A DNA stretch of 64,000 nt. It comes from Acidovorax sp. T1. Its GTDB lineage: Bacteria; Pseudomonadota; Gammaproteobacteria; Burkholderiales; Burkholderiaceae_C. The stretch spans positions 3,728,001 to 3,792,000 of the forward strand of contig NZ_CP021648.1 in the NCBI RefSeq assembly GCF_002176815.1. Direction: 5' to 3'. A program made the position numbers and the translations under genes. A model generated the notes under the pieces. It was not told where the DNA came from. It saw only the letters and a list, made by a program, of their open reading frames with translations, and made no database searches. This document shows positions 55,741 through 62,971 of the stretch, one piece after another; within the stretch, counting starts at the first letter, position 1; each line of letters opens with the position of its first letter.

Positions 55741-55949
55741 AATAAGCCTGAGAAAGAGCTGCCTGCTATGAATTCAGGATTCAATCACCGGCCTCGGTAC
55801 TCAGGCGATTGTTAGCAAATGTGAATCCTGTCGTCCAAAGCGCGGCGCTACGCGTTGTTGTTGCAGGGCAGACCGAATCGGGTTTGCATAGCCACTCACC
55901 ACAGATATTGGGGCGCATGTACCGTGCATGCGTCAGTCAGGAGATTTCC

Positions 55950-56549
55950 ATGCAAGTCATTCAACGCTGGGGCCGCGTGGCCATGGTTGGCGCAATTGCC
56001 GCAGCTCTGTCGGCCTGCGCAGCGTATCCGCAGGGCAGCTATCAGCAAGGCGGTTATTCGCAAGGCGCTTACTCCGGCTCGGTCTTCCCCGCAACGACCC
56101 AGACCTACCCTGTGGGCAGCAGCCCGGTGCAAGGTTATCCTGCCAATAACTGTGGCTACAACAACCCCAACTGCTATTCTCAACAGCAGCAGCCCCAGCA
56201 ATATGCCCAGCAGGGCCGTGTGATGAATATTGAAACCGTGCGCGTGCAGGAAGGCAGCGGCGTGGGTGCCGGTGGTGCCATCGCCGGCGGCGTGATCGGC
56301 GGCGTGCTGGGCAACCAGGTGGGCAAGGGCTCTGGCCGTACGCTGGCCACGATTGCCGGCGTGGTGGGCGGCGCGCTGGCCGGTAACGCCGTGCAAAACA
56401 GCGTGGGTGGCGGCAGCGTGCGCGATATCTACCGCGTCACGGTGCAACTGCAAGATGGCAGCACGCGCGCCATCGATTATCAATATGCTCCTCAGCTGAG
56501 CATTGGCGAGTATGTGCGCGTGGAAGGCAATCAGATCTTCCGTCGCTAA
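55950..56549 (+). CDS. Glycine-zipper 2TM lipoprotein (17 kDa surface antigen type)
   Basis: Outer membrane lipoprotein of 199 aa. The signal peptide ends in lipobox LSAC (Cys near residue 23). A low-complexity Gln/Tyr/Gly/Ser region (about 28-90) is followed by the glycine zipper GSGVGAGGAIAGGVIGGVLGNQVGKG and GVVGGALAGNAVQN, and a C-terminal beta domain (DIYRVTVQLQDGSTRAIDYQY). It is SlyB-like and probably has an envelope-stress role. I chose ATG 55950 with GGAGAT upstream. A strong terminator follows. Confidence 0.85.
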   Translation: MQVIQRWGRVAMVGAIAAALSACAAYPQGSYQQGGYSQGAYSGSVFPATTQTYPVGSSPVQGYPANNCGYNNPNCYSQQQQPQQYAQQGRVMNIETVRVQEGSGVGAGGAIAGGVIGGVLGNQVGKGSGRTLATIAGVVGGALAGNAVQNSVGGGSVRDIYRVTVQLQDGSTRAIDYQYAPQLSIGEYVRVEGNQIFRR

Positions 56550-56567
56550 GCAGCCAAGCGCCGCAAA

Positions 56568-56597
56568 ACAAAAGGGACTCGAATGAGTCCCTTTTTT
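56568..56597 (+). terminator. Intrinsic terminator after glycine-zipper gene
   Basis: Stem AAAGGGACTC (56571-56580)/GAGTCCCTTT (56585-56594), loop gaat, T-run 56592-56597. Confidence 0.92.
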
Positions 56598-56653
56598 CGT
56601 TCATCACGCTAACAGCGATGAATGCAGCTTGAAGCCGGCGCATCGCAAACTAG

Positions 56654-56732
56654 AAGCAGCGAGCAAGAGCCGTCCCGCAGCGACGCTGTCGTCCCCCTCA
56701 GCGAAGCAAGGGGTCAAGCTGCTCAGGGGTTG
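56654..56732. repeat. 3'-end repeat B, copy 1
   Basis: Shares gagcaag-gccg, cgcagcga-gctgtcgtccccctc and a late ctcagggg with the copy at 58.6 kb. It contains CCCCT/AGGGG and AGC/GCT inverted parts. It ends directly at the stop codon of the minus-strand SlyD-like gene. Confidence 0.75.
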
Positions 56733-57254
56733 TCAATGCACTGTGTCATTGCCCGGGGCCATGGGCTCGATACGGAAGAAGCCCGTACCGGCCGTGCCGC
56801 GACCGATTTCTTCCTCCGTCGCTTCACGCACGGACTCGATCTTGAGATGCAGGCGAATGGCGATGCCGGCCAGCGGGTGGTTGCCGTCCAGCACCACATG
56901 CTCGGGATAGATTTCGGTGACGGTGTAGAGCAGGTCGGCAGGCACGGGGCTGGTGCCCTGGGGCATGGCGCTGCTCTCGAAGGTCATGCCTTCTTCGATC
57001 TCGGCAGGGAACAGCTCGCGCTTTTCCAGAAAGATCAGGCTCTCGTCATAGTCGCCAAAGGCTTCCTCGGGTTCCAGATGCAGGTCCAGCTTGGTGCCGA
57101 CGCCGTGACCTTGGAGAGCCTCCTCGATGCGCTTGAAAAGGTCATCGCCTCCGACGAGAAAGTCCACCGGCTCGTCCAGCACATCCAGCTCTTCGCCCAG
57201 AGTGTCTTTTAAGATCCAGGTCAGAGCGACCACGCATTGTTGGGTAACTTCCAT
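56733..57254 (-). CDS. FKBP-type peptidyl-prolyl isomerase, SlyD-like
   Basis: Isomerase/chaperone of 173 aa in two parts: the FKBP core with an inserted flap (LDVLDEPVDFLVGGDDLFKRIEEALQGHGVGTKLDLHLEPEEAFGDYDESLI) and VVLDGNHPLAGIAIRLHLKIESVREAT, the SlyD signature NHPLAG. It lacks the His-rich metal-binding tail of E. coli SlyD. I chose ATG 57254 (MEVTQQCVVAL); the frame stays open far upstream, but that part is antisense to the DUF2076 gene. Confidence 0.88.
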   Translation of the reverse strand: MEVTQQCVVALTWILKDTLGEELDVLDEPVDFLVGGDDLFKRIEEALQGHGVGTKLDLHLEPEEAFGDYDESLIFLEKRELFPAEIEEGMTFESSAMPQGTSPVPADLLYTVTEIYPEHVVLDGNHPLAGIAIRLHLKIESVREATEEEIGRGTAGTGFFRIEPMAPGNDTVH

Positions 57255-57473
57255 GGTGTGTATGCAGTTGGGTGCGCTGCAGGCCAGTCCCGCAGCAAAA
57301 TTGAAACGCCGCCACGGCCGTGGCGCAATGGCAGACATTGTCACACGCGGGGCTTGGCATTTCATGAGAGGAGTTTTGTTACACACTGCAAAAAGCGCTT
57401 GCACGGCCTTCACATTTCGCAGCTTGCAGATGCGCATACTGGCCGCATCTGTGCAGTCATAAAGGAACGCATG

Positions 57474-58208
57474 ATGACCCCTCAAGAACAACAACTGCTG
57501 CAAGACCTGTGCGCGCGACTGACGCTGACTCAGGGCCAGCCCAAGGATGCGCAGGCCGATGCCGAGCTGCGCCGGGGGCTGGGCGCAGCGCCTGATGCCG
57601 TCTACTGGTTGGCTCAACGCACCTTGATGCTGGAGCAAGCCTTGCAGCAGGCGCAGCAGCAGATCAGCGAGCTGCAGCAGCAAAATCAGAGCCAAGGCCG
57701 CTCCAGCTTTCTCTCGGGCGGGCTGGGCACGCAATTTGGCCGCGCGCCAGAGCGCCCTGCGGATGACGGCTATGCGGCCAGCCCGCAGCCGCAGTACCAA
57801 ACCCAGCCCCAGTTTCAGCCGGAGGCCCAGCCTGCAAGCTGGCGCGACCGCTTCTTTGGCGGTGGGGCTCCGCGCGCAGCCGCAGCGCCCAGCTATGCCC
57901 AGCCCGCTGCTCCTGCTGGCGGCAGCTTTCTGGGCAATGCCGCTGCGGCAGCGGCCGGCGTGGCCGGCGGCATGTTCTTGTTCAACGGGCTGGAGAATCT
58001 GATGGGCAACCACCATGCCAGTTCCGGTAACCTGTCTGGCGGCGGCGAAAGCAAGCCGCTTGTGCATGACAGCAGCACCCAAAACCTGCATGGCGACAGC
58101 GGCAACACCTCCAGCCTGGCAAGCGACGCGGGGCTTGGCAGCATCGACAGTGCGGCCAGCGGCAGCTGGGATGATGGAGGCGGCTTTTTTGACGATGACT
58201 TTGCCTGA
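57474..58208 (+). CDS. DUF2076 family protein
   Basis: Protein of 244 aa of unknown function. MTPQEQQLLQDLCARL and the Gln-rich coiled coil LEQALQQAQQQISELQQQNQ (about 52-72) are typical of DUF2076. A Pro/Gln-rich middle, a Gly/Ala-rich segment that could insert in membrane (GGSFLGNAAAAAAGVAGGMFLFNGL), and an acidic DDGGGFFDDDF tail follow. ATG 57474 has AAGGA with a 7-nt spacer; ATG 57471 is possible. It is divergent from the SlyD-like gene across 219 bp. Confidence 0.8.
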   Translation: MTPQEQQLLQDLCARLTLTQGQPKDAQADAELRRGLGAAPDAVYWLAQRTLMLEQALQQAQQQISELQQQNQSQGRSSFLSGGLGTQFGRAPERPADDGYAASPQPQYQTQPQFQPEAQPASWRDRFFGGGAPRAAAAPSYAQPAAPAGGSFLGNAAAAAAGVAGGMFLFNGLENLMGNHHASSGNLSGGGESKPLVHDSSTQNLHGDSGNTSSLASDAGLGSIDSAASGSWDDGGGFFDDDFA

Positions 58209-58220
58209 TGCCAGAGCTTT

Positions 58221-58275
58221 GAGTGTTTCTAGGTTCCAGCCCTTATTCATCAAGCGTTAGCAGCTATCAAAGATA
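58221..58275 (-). repeat. Palindromic element A-like copy 10 (right of IS)
   Basis: On the minus strand tttgatagctgctaacgctt, then gaataagggctggaa. It resembles copies 3 and 7 in the order of its parts (agctgctagcgctt-like arm, then a gggct segment). Confidence 0.7.
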
Positions 58276-58310
58276 AAAGCCGCCCGGCAGCAATGCCAGG
58301 GCGGCTTTTT
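58275..58310 (+). terminator. Intrinsic terminator after DUF2076 gene
   Basis: Stem GCCGCCC (58279-58285)/GGGCGGC (58299-58305), an inner GGC/GCC pair and five T (58306-58310). Confidence 0.88.
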
Positions 58311-58500
58311 CATGGACGCTTGAACGGTTGTTTAGATCCGCAGAGACGGCTTGGCAAACCGCCGGTTTGCGTGCGAGACGAAGTGTGATGCCCCAGGCCT
58401 TGTAAAAGGTACGGTAAGGTGAAATTGTGGCAGATGAGGCCCTGCGCGAGGCTATGCCGGTGGCAGAGGGGGCATTCATGAAAGAGTGCCATCCAGATGC

Positions 58501-58537
58501 AAAAAGCCGCCCGGCGTTTGCCAATCAGGCGGCTTTT
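58501..58537 (-). terminator. Terminator-like hairpin downstream of pchF
   Basis: AAAAGCCGCC (58502-58511)/GGCGGCTTTT (58528-58537) with a 16-nt loop. The A-run at 58501-58505 is the U-tract for minus-strand transcripts coming from pchF; it could work both ways. Confidence 0.75.
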
Positions 58538-58591
58538 CAAATTTTCACAGGTCAGGGCGCGGCGTTCGATACGGCATGACCCCTCAGAGAG

Positions 58592-58687
58592 CCGCGAGCA
58601 AGGGCCGCCTCGCAGCGAGGCTGTCGTCCCCCTCCCATAGCGCGCAGCGCGTAAAGAGAGGGGGAAGGCGCAAAGCGCCTCAGGGGG
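58592..58687. repeat. 3'-end repeat B, copy 2
   Basis: gagcaagggccgcctcgcag, then gaggctgtcgtccccctccc, an inner cGCGCagcGCGt, gagaggggg, GGCGCaaaGCGCC and tcaggggg. Nested stems (CCCCCTC/GAGGGGG and others) would fold into one long structure. It ends directly at the pchF stop codon (58,688), as copy 1 does at the SlyD-like gene. Confidence 0.8.
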
Positions 58688-60238
58688 TTAGATATCAATC
58701 CCGCACTTGCCCGGAGCCAAGATGCCGTTGGGGTCCAGAGCCCGCTTGATCTTGCGCTCGATATCGCGCTTGACCGGGCCGTAGCTCTTGGCCACACGTT
58801 CCTGGAAGGCCGTGTTCACACGGTACACGGCGTAGCCTTCCTTCTCGAACTCATCCAGCAGTTCGGCAAAGCAGGCGTTGGCACGCTTGGTTTCTTCTTC
58901 GCTGCTGCGGTCGTACAGCACGTCGATGACATGGTGCATTTCGCGCCAGCCGACGATGAACTCGCCCACATAGTCCAGGCCATGCTTGTTAAGAATCTTC
59001 TTGGCCAGCGACTTCTGCTTGTCGCACTCGCTGCCGCGCGCTTGCGACACGGGGGCGAACCACATTGAGCCACCACCCCCGCGCCAGTTGTACAGGCCAA
59101 ATTCCTGGAGATTGGGCACGCCGGACATGAGTTGGGCGCGGTACTTGAAGGGCTGGGTGTCACCGGCCATTTCTTCGGTGATCAGGCGGCCCTTGCCCAG
59201 TTGCTTGAGCGCGGCCTTGACGATGTTGAAATTGACTTCGACCTGTTCCTTGGTGCCGTACAGCGCTGCGTAAACATTCCAGGCGCCCAGATGCTTGTCC
59301 TTCTGGATCTGCTTGAGGATGGCGTCGGGCGTGTGGCCGGGCTCGGTGGTGTAGTCCGAGCGACGGGTATTGCAGGTGGACGCTTCCCACAGCACGCCGG
59401 CAATCACCACCGAGTTGGGAATGACCTGAGCGATGCGCAGGGGACGGATGAATTCCACAATCTCGCTGATATCGCTGTCATTGTCGAACTGGATTTCCAG
59501 CGGCTTGAAGACCGGGGGCTTGGGCATCAGCCAGAAGCCCATCTTGGTGCAGATGCCGTAGTTGGACTGGGTGAACATGCCGTCCAGCGTCGGGCCGTAA
59601 CCCCACTTGAACACCTGCCAGGCCTTGTCGCCCTTGACGCCGCCCATGCCGGTGCGCAGCACGTCGCCATTGGCCATCACCACTTCCATGCCGCACTGCA
59701 TCATGAAGTGCTCGCCATAGGGGGTGTAGCCCACGCCGCGGTCCATGGTGTTGCCCAGGGGGCCAGCGATGGCCGAGGGTGCCGAGAACGACAGCATCAG
59801 CGGAATCTTGTTCTCTTCCAGATAGTCGTAGAGCATCTGGTAGGTCACGCCGGGCTCGACCAGGGCTGTGCACAGCTCGGGGTCGATGTGGATGATCTTG
59901 TTCATCTTGCGCAGATCCAGGATCACCTGGCCGCGCTGCACGGGGGCGGCGGAGCCGTAGCCGAAGTTGCGGCCGGTGGAGATGGTCCACACGGGCACCT
60001 TGTGCTCGTTACAGATCTTGACAACTGCCTGCACCTGCTCGACGGTGGTGGCCGTCACCACGGCCGACGGGGTGTGCTCCTCAGTGGGAACAGCCATCAT
60101 CACTTTGGTGTAAGGACGAACCAGTTCGTCCTTGATCATCACGTTTTCTTCGCCCAGGGCTTTCTTGAACTTGGCGATAGCTGCGTCGAAGCTGCTTTCG
60201 CTCATGCCCTTGGGCAGGGCCATGTATTTGCTTGTCAT
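58688..60238 (-). CDS. pchF: 4-cresol dehydrogenase (hydroxylating), flavoprotein subunit
   Basis: Oxidises p-cresol to 4-hydroxybenzyl alcohol and on to the aldehyde with PchC as electron acceptor. The product is 516 aa, vanillyl-alcohol oxidase fold. The FAD domain contains VWTISTGRNFGYGSAAPV. Tyr383 in FGLYNWRGGGG lines up with the Tyr that binds FAD covalently in the Pseudomonas enzyme (Tyr384, from memory), and Tyr94, Glu379, Tyr472 and Arg473 line up with its active-site residues. The Arg expected near the C-terminus (Arg512 there) appears to be Lys511 here. No signal peptide is visible. Confidence 0.95.
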   Translation of the reverse strand: MTSKYMALPKGMSESSFDAAIAKFKKALGEENVMIKDELVRPYTKVMMAVPTEEHTPSAVVTATTVEQVQAVVKICNEHKVPVWTISTGRNFGYGSAAPVQRGQVILDLRKMNKIIHIDPELCTALVEPGVTYQMLYDYLEENKIPLMLSFSAPSAIAGPLGNTMDRGVGYTPYGEHFMMQCGMEVVMANGDVLRTGMGGVKGDKAWQVFKWGYGPTLDGMFTQSNYGICTKMGFWLMPKPPVFKPLEIQFDNDSDISEIVEFIRPLRIAQVIPNSVVIAGVLWEASTCNTRRSDYTTEPGHTPDAILKQIQKDKHLGAWNVYAALYGTKEQVEVNFNIVKAALKQLGKGRLITEEMAGDTQPFKYRAQLMSGVPNLQEFGLYNWRGGGGSMWFAPVSQARGSECDKQKSLAKKILNKHGLDYVGEFIVGWREMHHVIDVLYDRSSEEETKRANACFAELLDEFEKEGYAVYRVNTAFQERVAKSYGPVKRDIERKIKRALDPNGILAPGKCGIDI

Positions 60239-60257
60239 GCTCTGCTTTCCTTGTTTC

Positions 60258-60776
60258 TTAAATCACGCAGCGGAAGGACACGCGGGCTTCGTTGCCAGCA
60301 GCTACCGTGGTGGTGTTGATGGCTTGGCCGGCAGTCAGCGACTGACCCAGGCGCTTGGCCCAGTCAGCGGAGGCTGTGGCGTCCACGCGGTGGTTGTCGA
60401 CAGCCAGCACGCGCCCCCCGGCGGAGCGGACCAGATCCAGCACCAGCGTGGCCGAGGCGTCATCGAGTAGGCCCACCAGCAGGGTTTCCTGGCCGTCGGC
60501 CAACAGCTCGCCCAGCTGGTTGAAAGCTGCACTGTCCAGGCCTTGCAGGCCTGTATGGGCTGCGCCGCGAGCCGTGCTCTGCACACCGGCCACAAAGGCT
60601 GTATCCAGAGCCGAGCCATGCAAGTAGGAGGTCACGGCCAGCACGTCGGCAGAGCCAGCAACTGCGCTGGCGGTCTTGCCTGCGGTAGCGGTAGCAGCTT
60701 GTGCCCAGCCCATGCCGGAGACAGCTAGGCCTGCAGCAGCCAGACCTTTGAGGAGGGAGCGACGATCGGTTTGCAT
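60258..60776 (-). CDS. pchX: PchX, exported protein of unknown function
   Basis: Protein of 172 aa encoded between cytochrome and flavoprotein genes, as in known pchACXF clusters. It has a probable Tat signal (DRRSLLKGLAAAGLAVSGMGWAQA). The mature part has no motif I know; it is Ala/Leu-rich with LLVGLLDDASATLVLDLVRSAGGRVLAVDNHRVD. A role in export or maturation of the flavocytochrome is an inference from location and the Tat signal. ATG 60776 has AGGAG upstream; GTG 60779 is adjacent. Confidence 0.82.
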   Translation of the reverse strand: MQTDRRSLLKGLAAAGLAVSGMGWAQAATATAGKTASAVAGSADVLAVTSYLHGSALDTAFVAGVQSTARGAAHTGLQGLDSAAFNQLGELLADGQETLLVGLLDDASATLVLDLVRSAGGRVLAVDNHRVDATASADWAKRLGQSLTAGQAINTTTVAAGNEARVSFRCVI

Positions 60777-60790
60777 CACATCACTCCTGC

Positions 60791-61114
60791 TTATTTCTTG
60801 GCCGGAGCTGCAGTTTTGGGAGCTTCGGTCTTGGATAAGTACTCGGCCAGATCCTGCAGCGTGGCGTCGTCGATGTCGGTCACGCGGAAGGCGGGCATGG
60901 CGTTCATGCCGTTACGCGCGATGATCATGTAGGTCGCGGGGGGGAAGCCACGACCCTTGATGACGGGGCCCACACCGGCTTCGTGGCATTTGGCGCAGGT
61001 CTTCTCGTAGAAGCGCTGGCCGGGGCCGATGCTCTGTGCATCAGCGGCCGAAGCTGCAAAGGTGAGACCCGACAGCAGGGCTGCCATGGTCAGCTTGGTT
61101 GCATGTTTCAACAT
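60791..61114 (-). CDS. pchC: 4-cresol dehydrogenase cytochrome c subunit
   Basis: Periplasmic class I cytochrome c that takes electrons from PchF. The product is 107 aa with a Sec signal peptide (MLKHATKLTMAALLSGLTFAASA). The haem motif CAKCH is at residues 40-44 and the distal ligand is probably Met73 in NAMPAF. The C-terminal KTAAPAKK tail is extra. It is 14 bp from pchX and 42 bp from pchA. Confidence 0.92.
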   Translation of the reverse strand: MLKHATKLTMAALLSGLTFAASAADAQSIGPGQRFYEKTCAKCHEAGVGPVIKGRGFPPATYMIIARNGMNAMPAFRVTDIDDATLQDLAEYLSKTEAPKTAAPAKK

Positions 61115-61156
61115 GGTTCTCCAGTGATATGGTTTTAGTTCCTGGCCTCTTCCGCA

Positions 61157-62608
61157 TCAGAAGGGGTAGTGGCGGGGAGCGGTCTGCATCGTGATCCAGC
61201 GGGTATCGGTAAAGGCATCGATACCGGCCTGACCGCCGAAGTGGCCGTAGCCCGAGTTCTTCACGCCGCCAAATGGCATCTGGGCTTCGTCGTGCACGGT
61301 GGGGCCATTGACATGGCAGATACCGGCTTCGATACGCGCTGCCACGCGCCAGCCACGCGCGGTGTCGCGGGTGTAGACGGCGGACGACAGACCAAACTCG
61401 TTGTCGTTGGCCATCGTGATGGCCTGCTCTTCCCCCTTGACGCGAACGATGGCCTTCACAGGAGCAAACGTTTCTTCGCGGAAGATTCGCATTTCGGGGG
61501 TCACGCCGTCAATCAGCGTGGCAGCCATCAGCGTGTCAGCAGCCTTGCCGCCGCACAGAATCTTGGCGCCCTTGGCCATGGCGTCGTCGATCAGTTCGTT
61601 GACGCGATGCACGGTGTTCATGTCCACGACGGAGCCCAGCACCACGGGTCCCTTACGCGGGTCGCCCAGAGGCAGGGATTGGGCGCGGGCCACCAGCTTG
61701 CTGATGAATTCGTCGGCCACAGCTTCATCGACGATGATGCGTTCGGTGGACATGCAGATCTGGCCTGAGTTGGCGAACGCACCGAAGGTGCAGCCGGCCA
61801 CGGCTGCGTCCACGTCGGCGTCGTCCAGCACCAGGAAAGGTGCCTTGCCGCCCAATTCCAGAATGGCGGGCTTGAGGTGCTTGGCACAGGTCTGGCCGAT
61901 GATGCGGCCCACGCGGGTAGAGCCGGTGAAGTTCACGCGGCGCACTGCAGGGTGGGCCACCATGGCTTCGACTACGGCACCTGCGTCTTCAGGGGCGTTG
62001 GTCACAAAGTTCACAACGCCAGCGGGTAAGCCGCCTTCCTGCAGGGCTTCGATGATCAGGCCATGAGTTGCAGGGCAAAGTTCGGAGCCCTTGAGAATCA
62101 CGGTATTGCCGCAGGCCAGGGGCGTGGCAATGGCGCGCACGGCCAAAATGATAGGGGCATTCCAGGGGGCAATGCCCAGCACCACGCCGGCAGGCTGTCG
62201 CACGGCCATGGCCATGCTGCCGGGGATGTCGGATGGAATCAACTGGCCGTTGATCTGGGTGGTCAGCGATGCGGCCTCCAGGAACATATTGGCGGCCAGG
62301 TGCACATTGAAGCCGGCCCAGATGCCTGAGGCACCGGTTTCGGCAGCCATGGCTGCGGGAAAGGCCTCGGCCTTGGCTTCCAGGGCCTGCGAGGCCTTCA
62401 TCAGCATCAGCCGGCGTTCTGTGGGGCCCAGTGCGGCCCAGGCGGGGAAGGCGGCCTGAGCGGCTTCTACGGCACGCACGGCATCGGCGGTTGTGGCGGC
62501 CGGGGCACGCGTGGCGACCGAGCCGTCCAGAGGATTTTTGCGTTCGAAAGTGGCGCCATTGCTGGCCTGTGCGGTTTGGCCGCCGATGAGCATGCTTTGT
62601 TCGATCAT
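61157..62608 (-). CDS. pchA: 4-hydroxybenzaldehyde dehydrogenase
   Basis: NAD(P)-dependent aldehyde dehydrogenase converting 4-hydroxybenzaldehyde to 4-hydroxybenzoate. The product is 483 aa from ATG 62608, which has AAGGAAG upstream. APWNAPIILAVRAIATPLACGNTVILKGSE, NFTGSTRVGR, the catalytic Glu in LELGGKAP and the nucleophile Cys in SGQICMSTERI are visible. It is the first gene of the minus-strand pchACXF unit. A run of 11 G lies about 67 bp before its start. Confidence 0.92.
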   Translation of the reverse strand: MIEQSMLIGGQTAQASNGATFERKNPLDGSVATRAPAATTADAVRAVEAAQAAFPAWAALGPTERRLMLMKASQALEAKAEAFPAAMAAETGASGIWAGFNVHLAANMFLEAASLTTQINGQLIPSDIPGSMAMAVRQPAGVVLGIAPWNAPIILAVRAIATPLACGNTVILKGSELCPATHGLIIEALQEGGLPAGVVNFVTNAPEDAGAVVEAMVAHPAVRRVNFTGSTRVGRIIGQTCAKHLKPAILELGGKAPFLVLDDADVDAAVAGCTFGAFANSGQICMSTERIIVDEAVADEFISKLVARAQSLPLGDPRKGPVVLGSVVDMNTVHRVNELIDDAMAKGAKILCGGKAADTLMAATLIDGVTPEMRIFREETFAPVKAIVRVKGEEQAITMANDNEFGLSSAVYTRDTARGWRVAARIEAGICHVNGPTVHDEAQMPFGGVKNSGYGHFGGQAGIDAFTDTRWITMQTAPRHYPF

Positions 62609-62674
62609 GTTCGCTTCCTTCCCTACCAAGGGCGCGTGACTTTGTCACAGCTTGTTGATGCAAGTTCAAAAAGT

Positions 62675-62685
62675 GGGGGGGGGGG
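62675..62685. repeat. Run of 11 G upstream of pchA
   Basis: Eleven consecutive G on the plus strand (C on the pchA strand), about 67 bp before the pchA start. Runs of this length can vary by slipped-strand replication and are also prone to sequencing error. Confidence 0.85.
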
Positions 62686-62805
62686 AGGCGACAGTTGCAC
62701 AAGGCTTGCGTCACCGGGCTTGTCCCCAACTAGTTTTTTGTGTATTGCCTAAAAATGGCGTGGGAGTGATCGTAGAAAAAGCGTCCGCAAGATGCTGTGC
62801 GCAAT

Positions 62806-62834
62806 GTGCACAAATCGCTTGACGAATCGTGCAC
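62806..62834. promoter_or_regulatory. Paired GTGCAC sites, probable AraC-type operator
   Basis: caatGTGCACaaatcg and gaatcGTGCACgagg, 23 bp from start to start. They lie between pchA and pchR, about 140 bp before the pchR start. Binding of the adjacent regulator is inferred. Confidence 0.5.
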
Positions 62835-62839
62835 GAGGC

Positions 62840-62855
62840 CTAGGGTTTGCCCTAG
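62840..62855. promoter_or_regulatory. CTAGGG/CCCTAG inverted repeat
   Basis: Perfect 6-bp arms with a 4-nt tttg spacer, 6 bp after the second GTGCAC site. It could be part of the same operator. Confidence 0.5.
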
Positions 62856-62971
62856 ATTGAAAGCCATGCTGGGAATTTGCTGGTGGCTGAAGCACGAAAG
62901 CGCTTACTTACTGATAATTGGCAAACTTTGTCGACACAGGCAGAGACGCAAATAACGAGGAGTCAAGGCAC

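Larger units (their letters stand above)
58209..58687. other. Non-coding gap between DUF2076 gene and pchF
   Basis: Gap of 479 bp between convergent genes. From left to right it holds palindromic element copy 10 (58,221-58,275), an intrinsic terminator (58,275-58,310), about 190 bp with nothing I can assign, a second terminator-like hairpin with the same GCCGCC stem (58,502-58,537) and repeat B copy 2 (58,592-58,687). A short minus-strand ORF here lacks protein-like features. Confidence 0.7.
62609..62971. promoter_or_regulatory. pchA-pchR divergent regulatory region
   Basis: This 363-bp region without a gene carries the promoters for the catabolic operon and its regulator. It contains the G-run (62675-62685), two GTGCAC sites (62806-62811 and 62829-62834) 23 bp apart, which is about two helical turns as expected for AraC/XylS-type half sites, and the inverted repeat CTAGGG-tttg-CCCTAG (62840-62855). 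The region is AT-richer than the genes. I could not place the -35/-10 boxes with confidence. Confidence 0.7.

Noticed and set aside
56733..58253. A 506-residue reading of the SlyD-like frame
   Set aside because: The upstream part is antisense to the DUF2076 gene; the family N-terminus begins at 57,254.
58267..58524. Minus-strand ORF of 85 codons between two hairpins
   Set aside because: It reads through both hairpins, has no ribosome binding site and no protein-like pattern.
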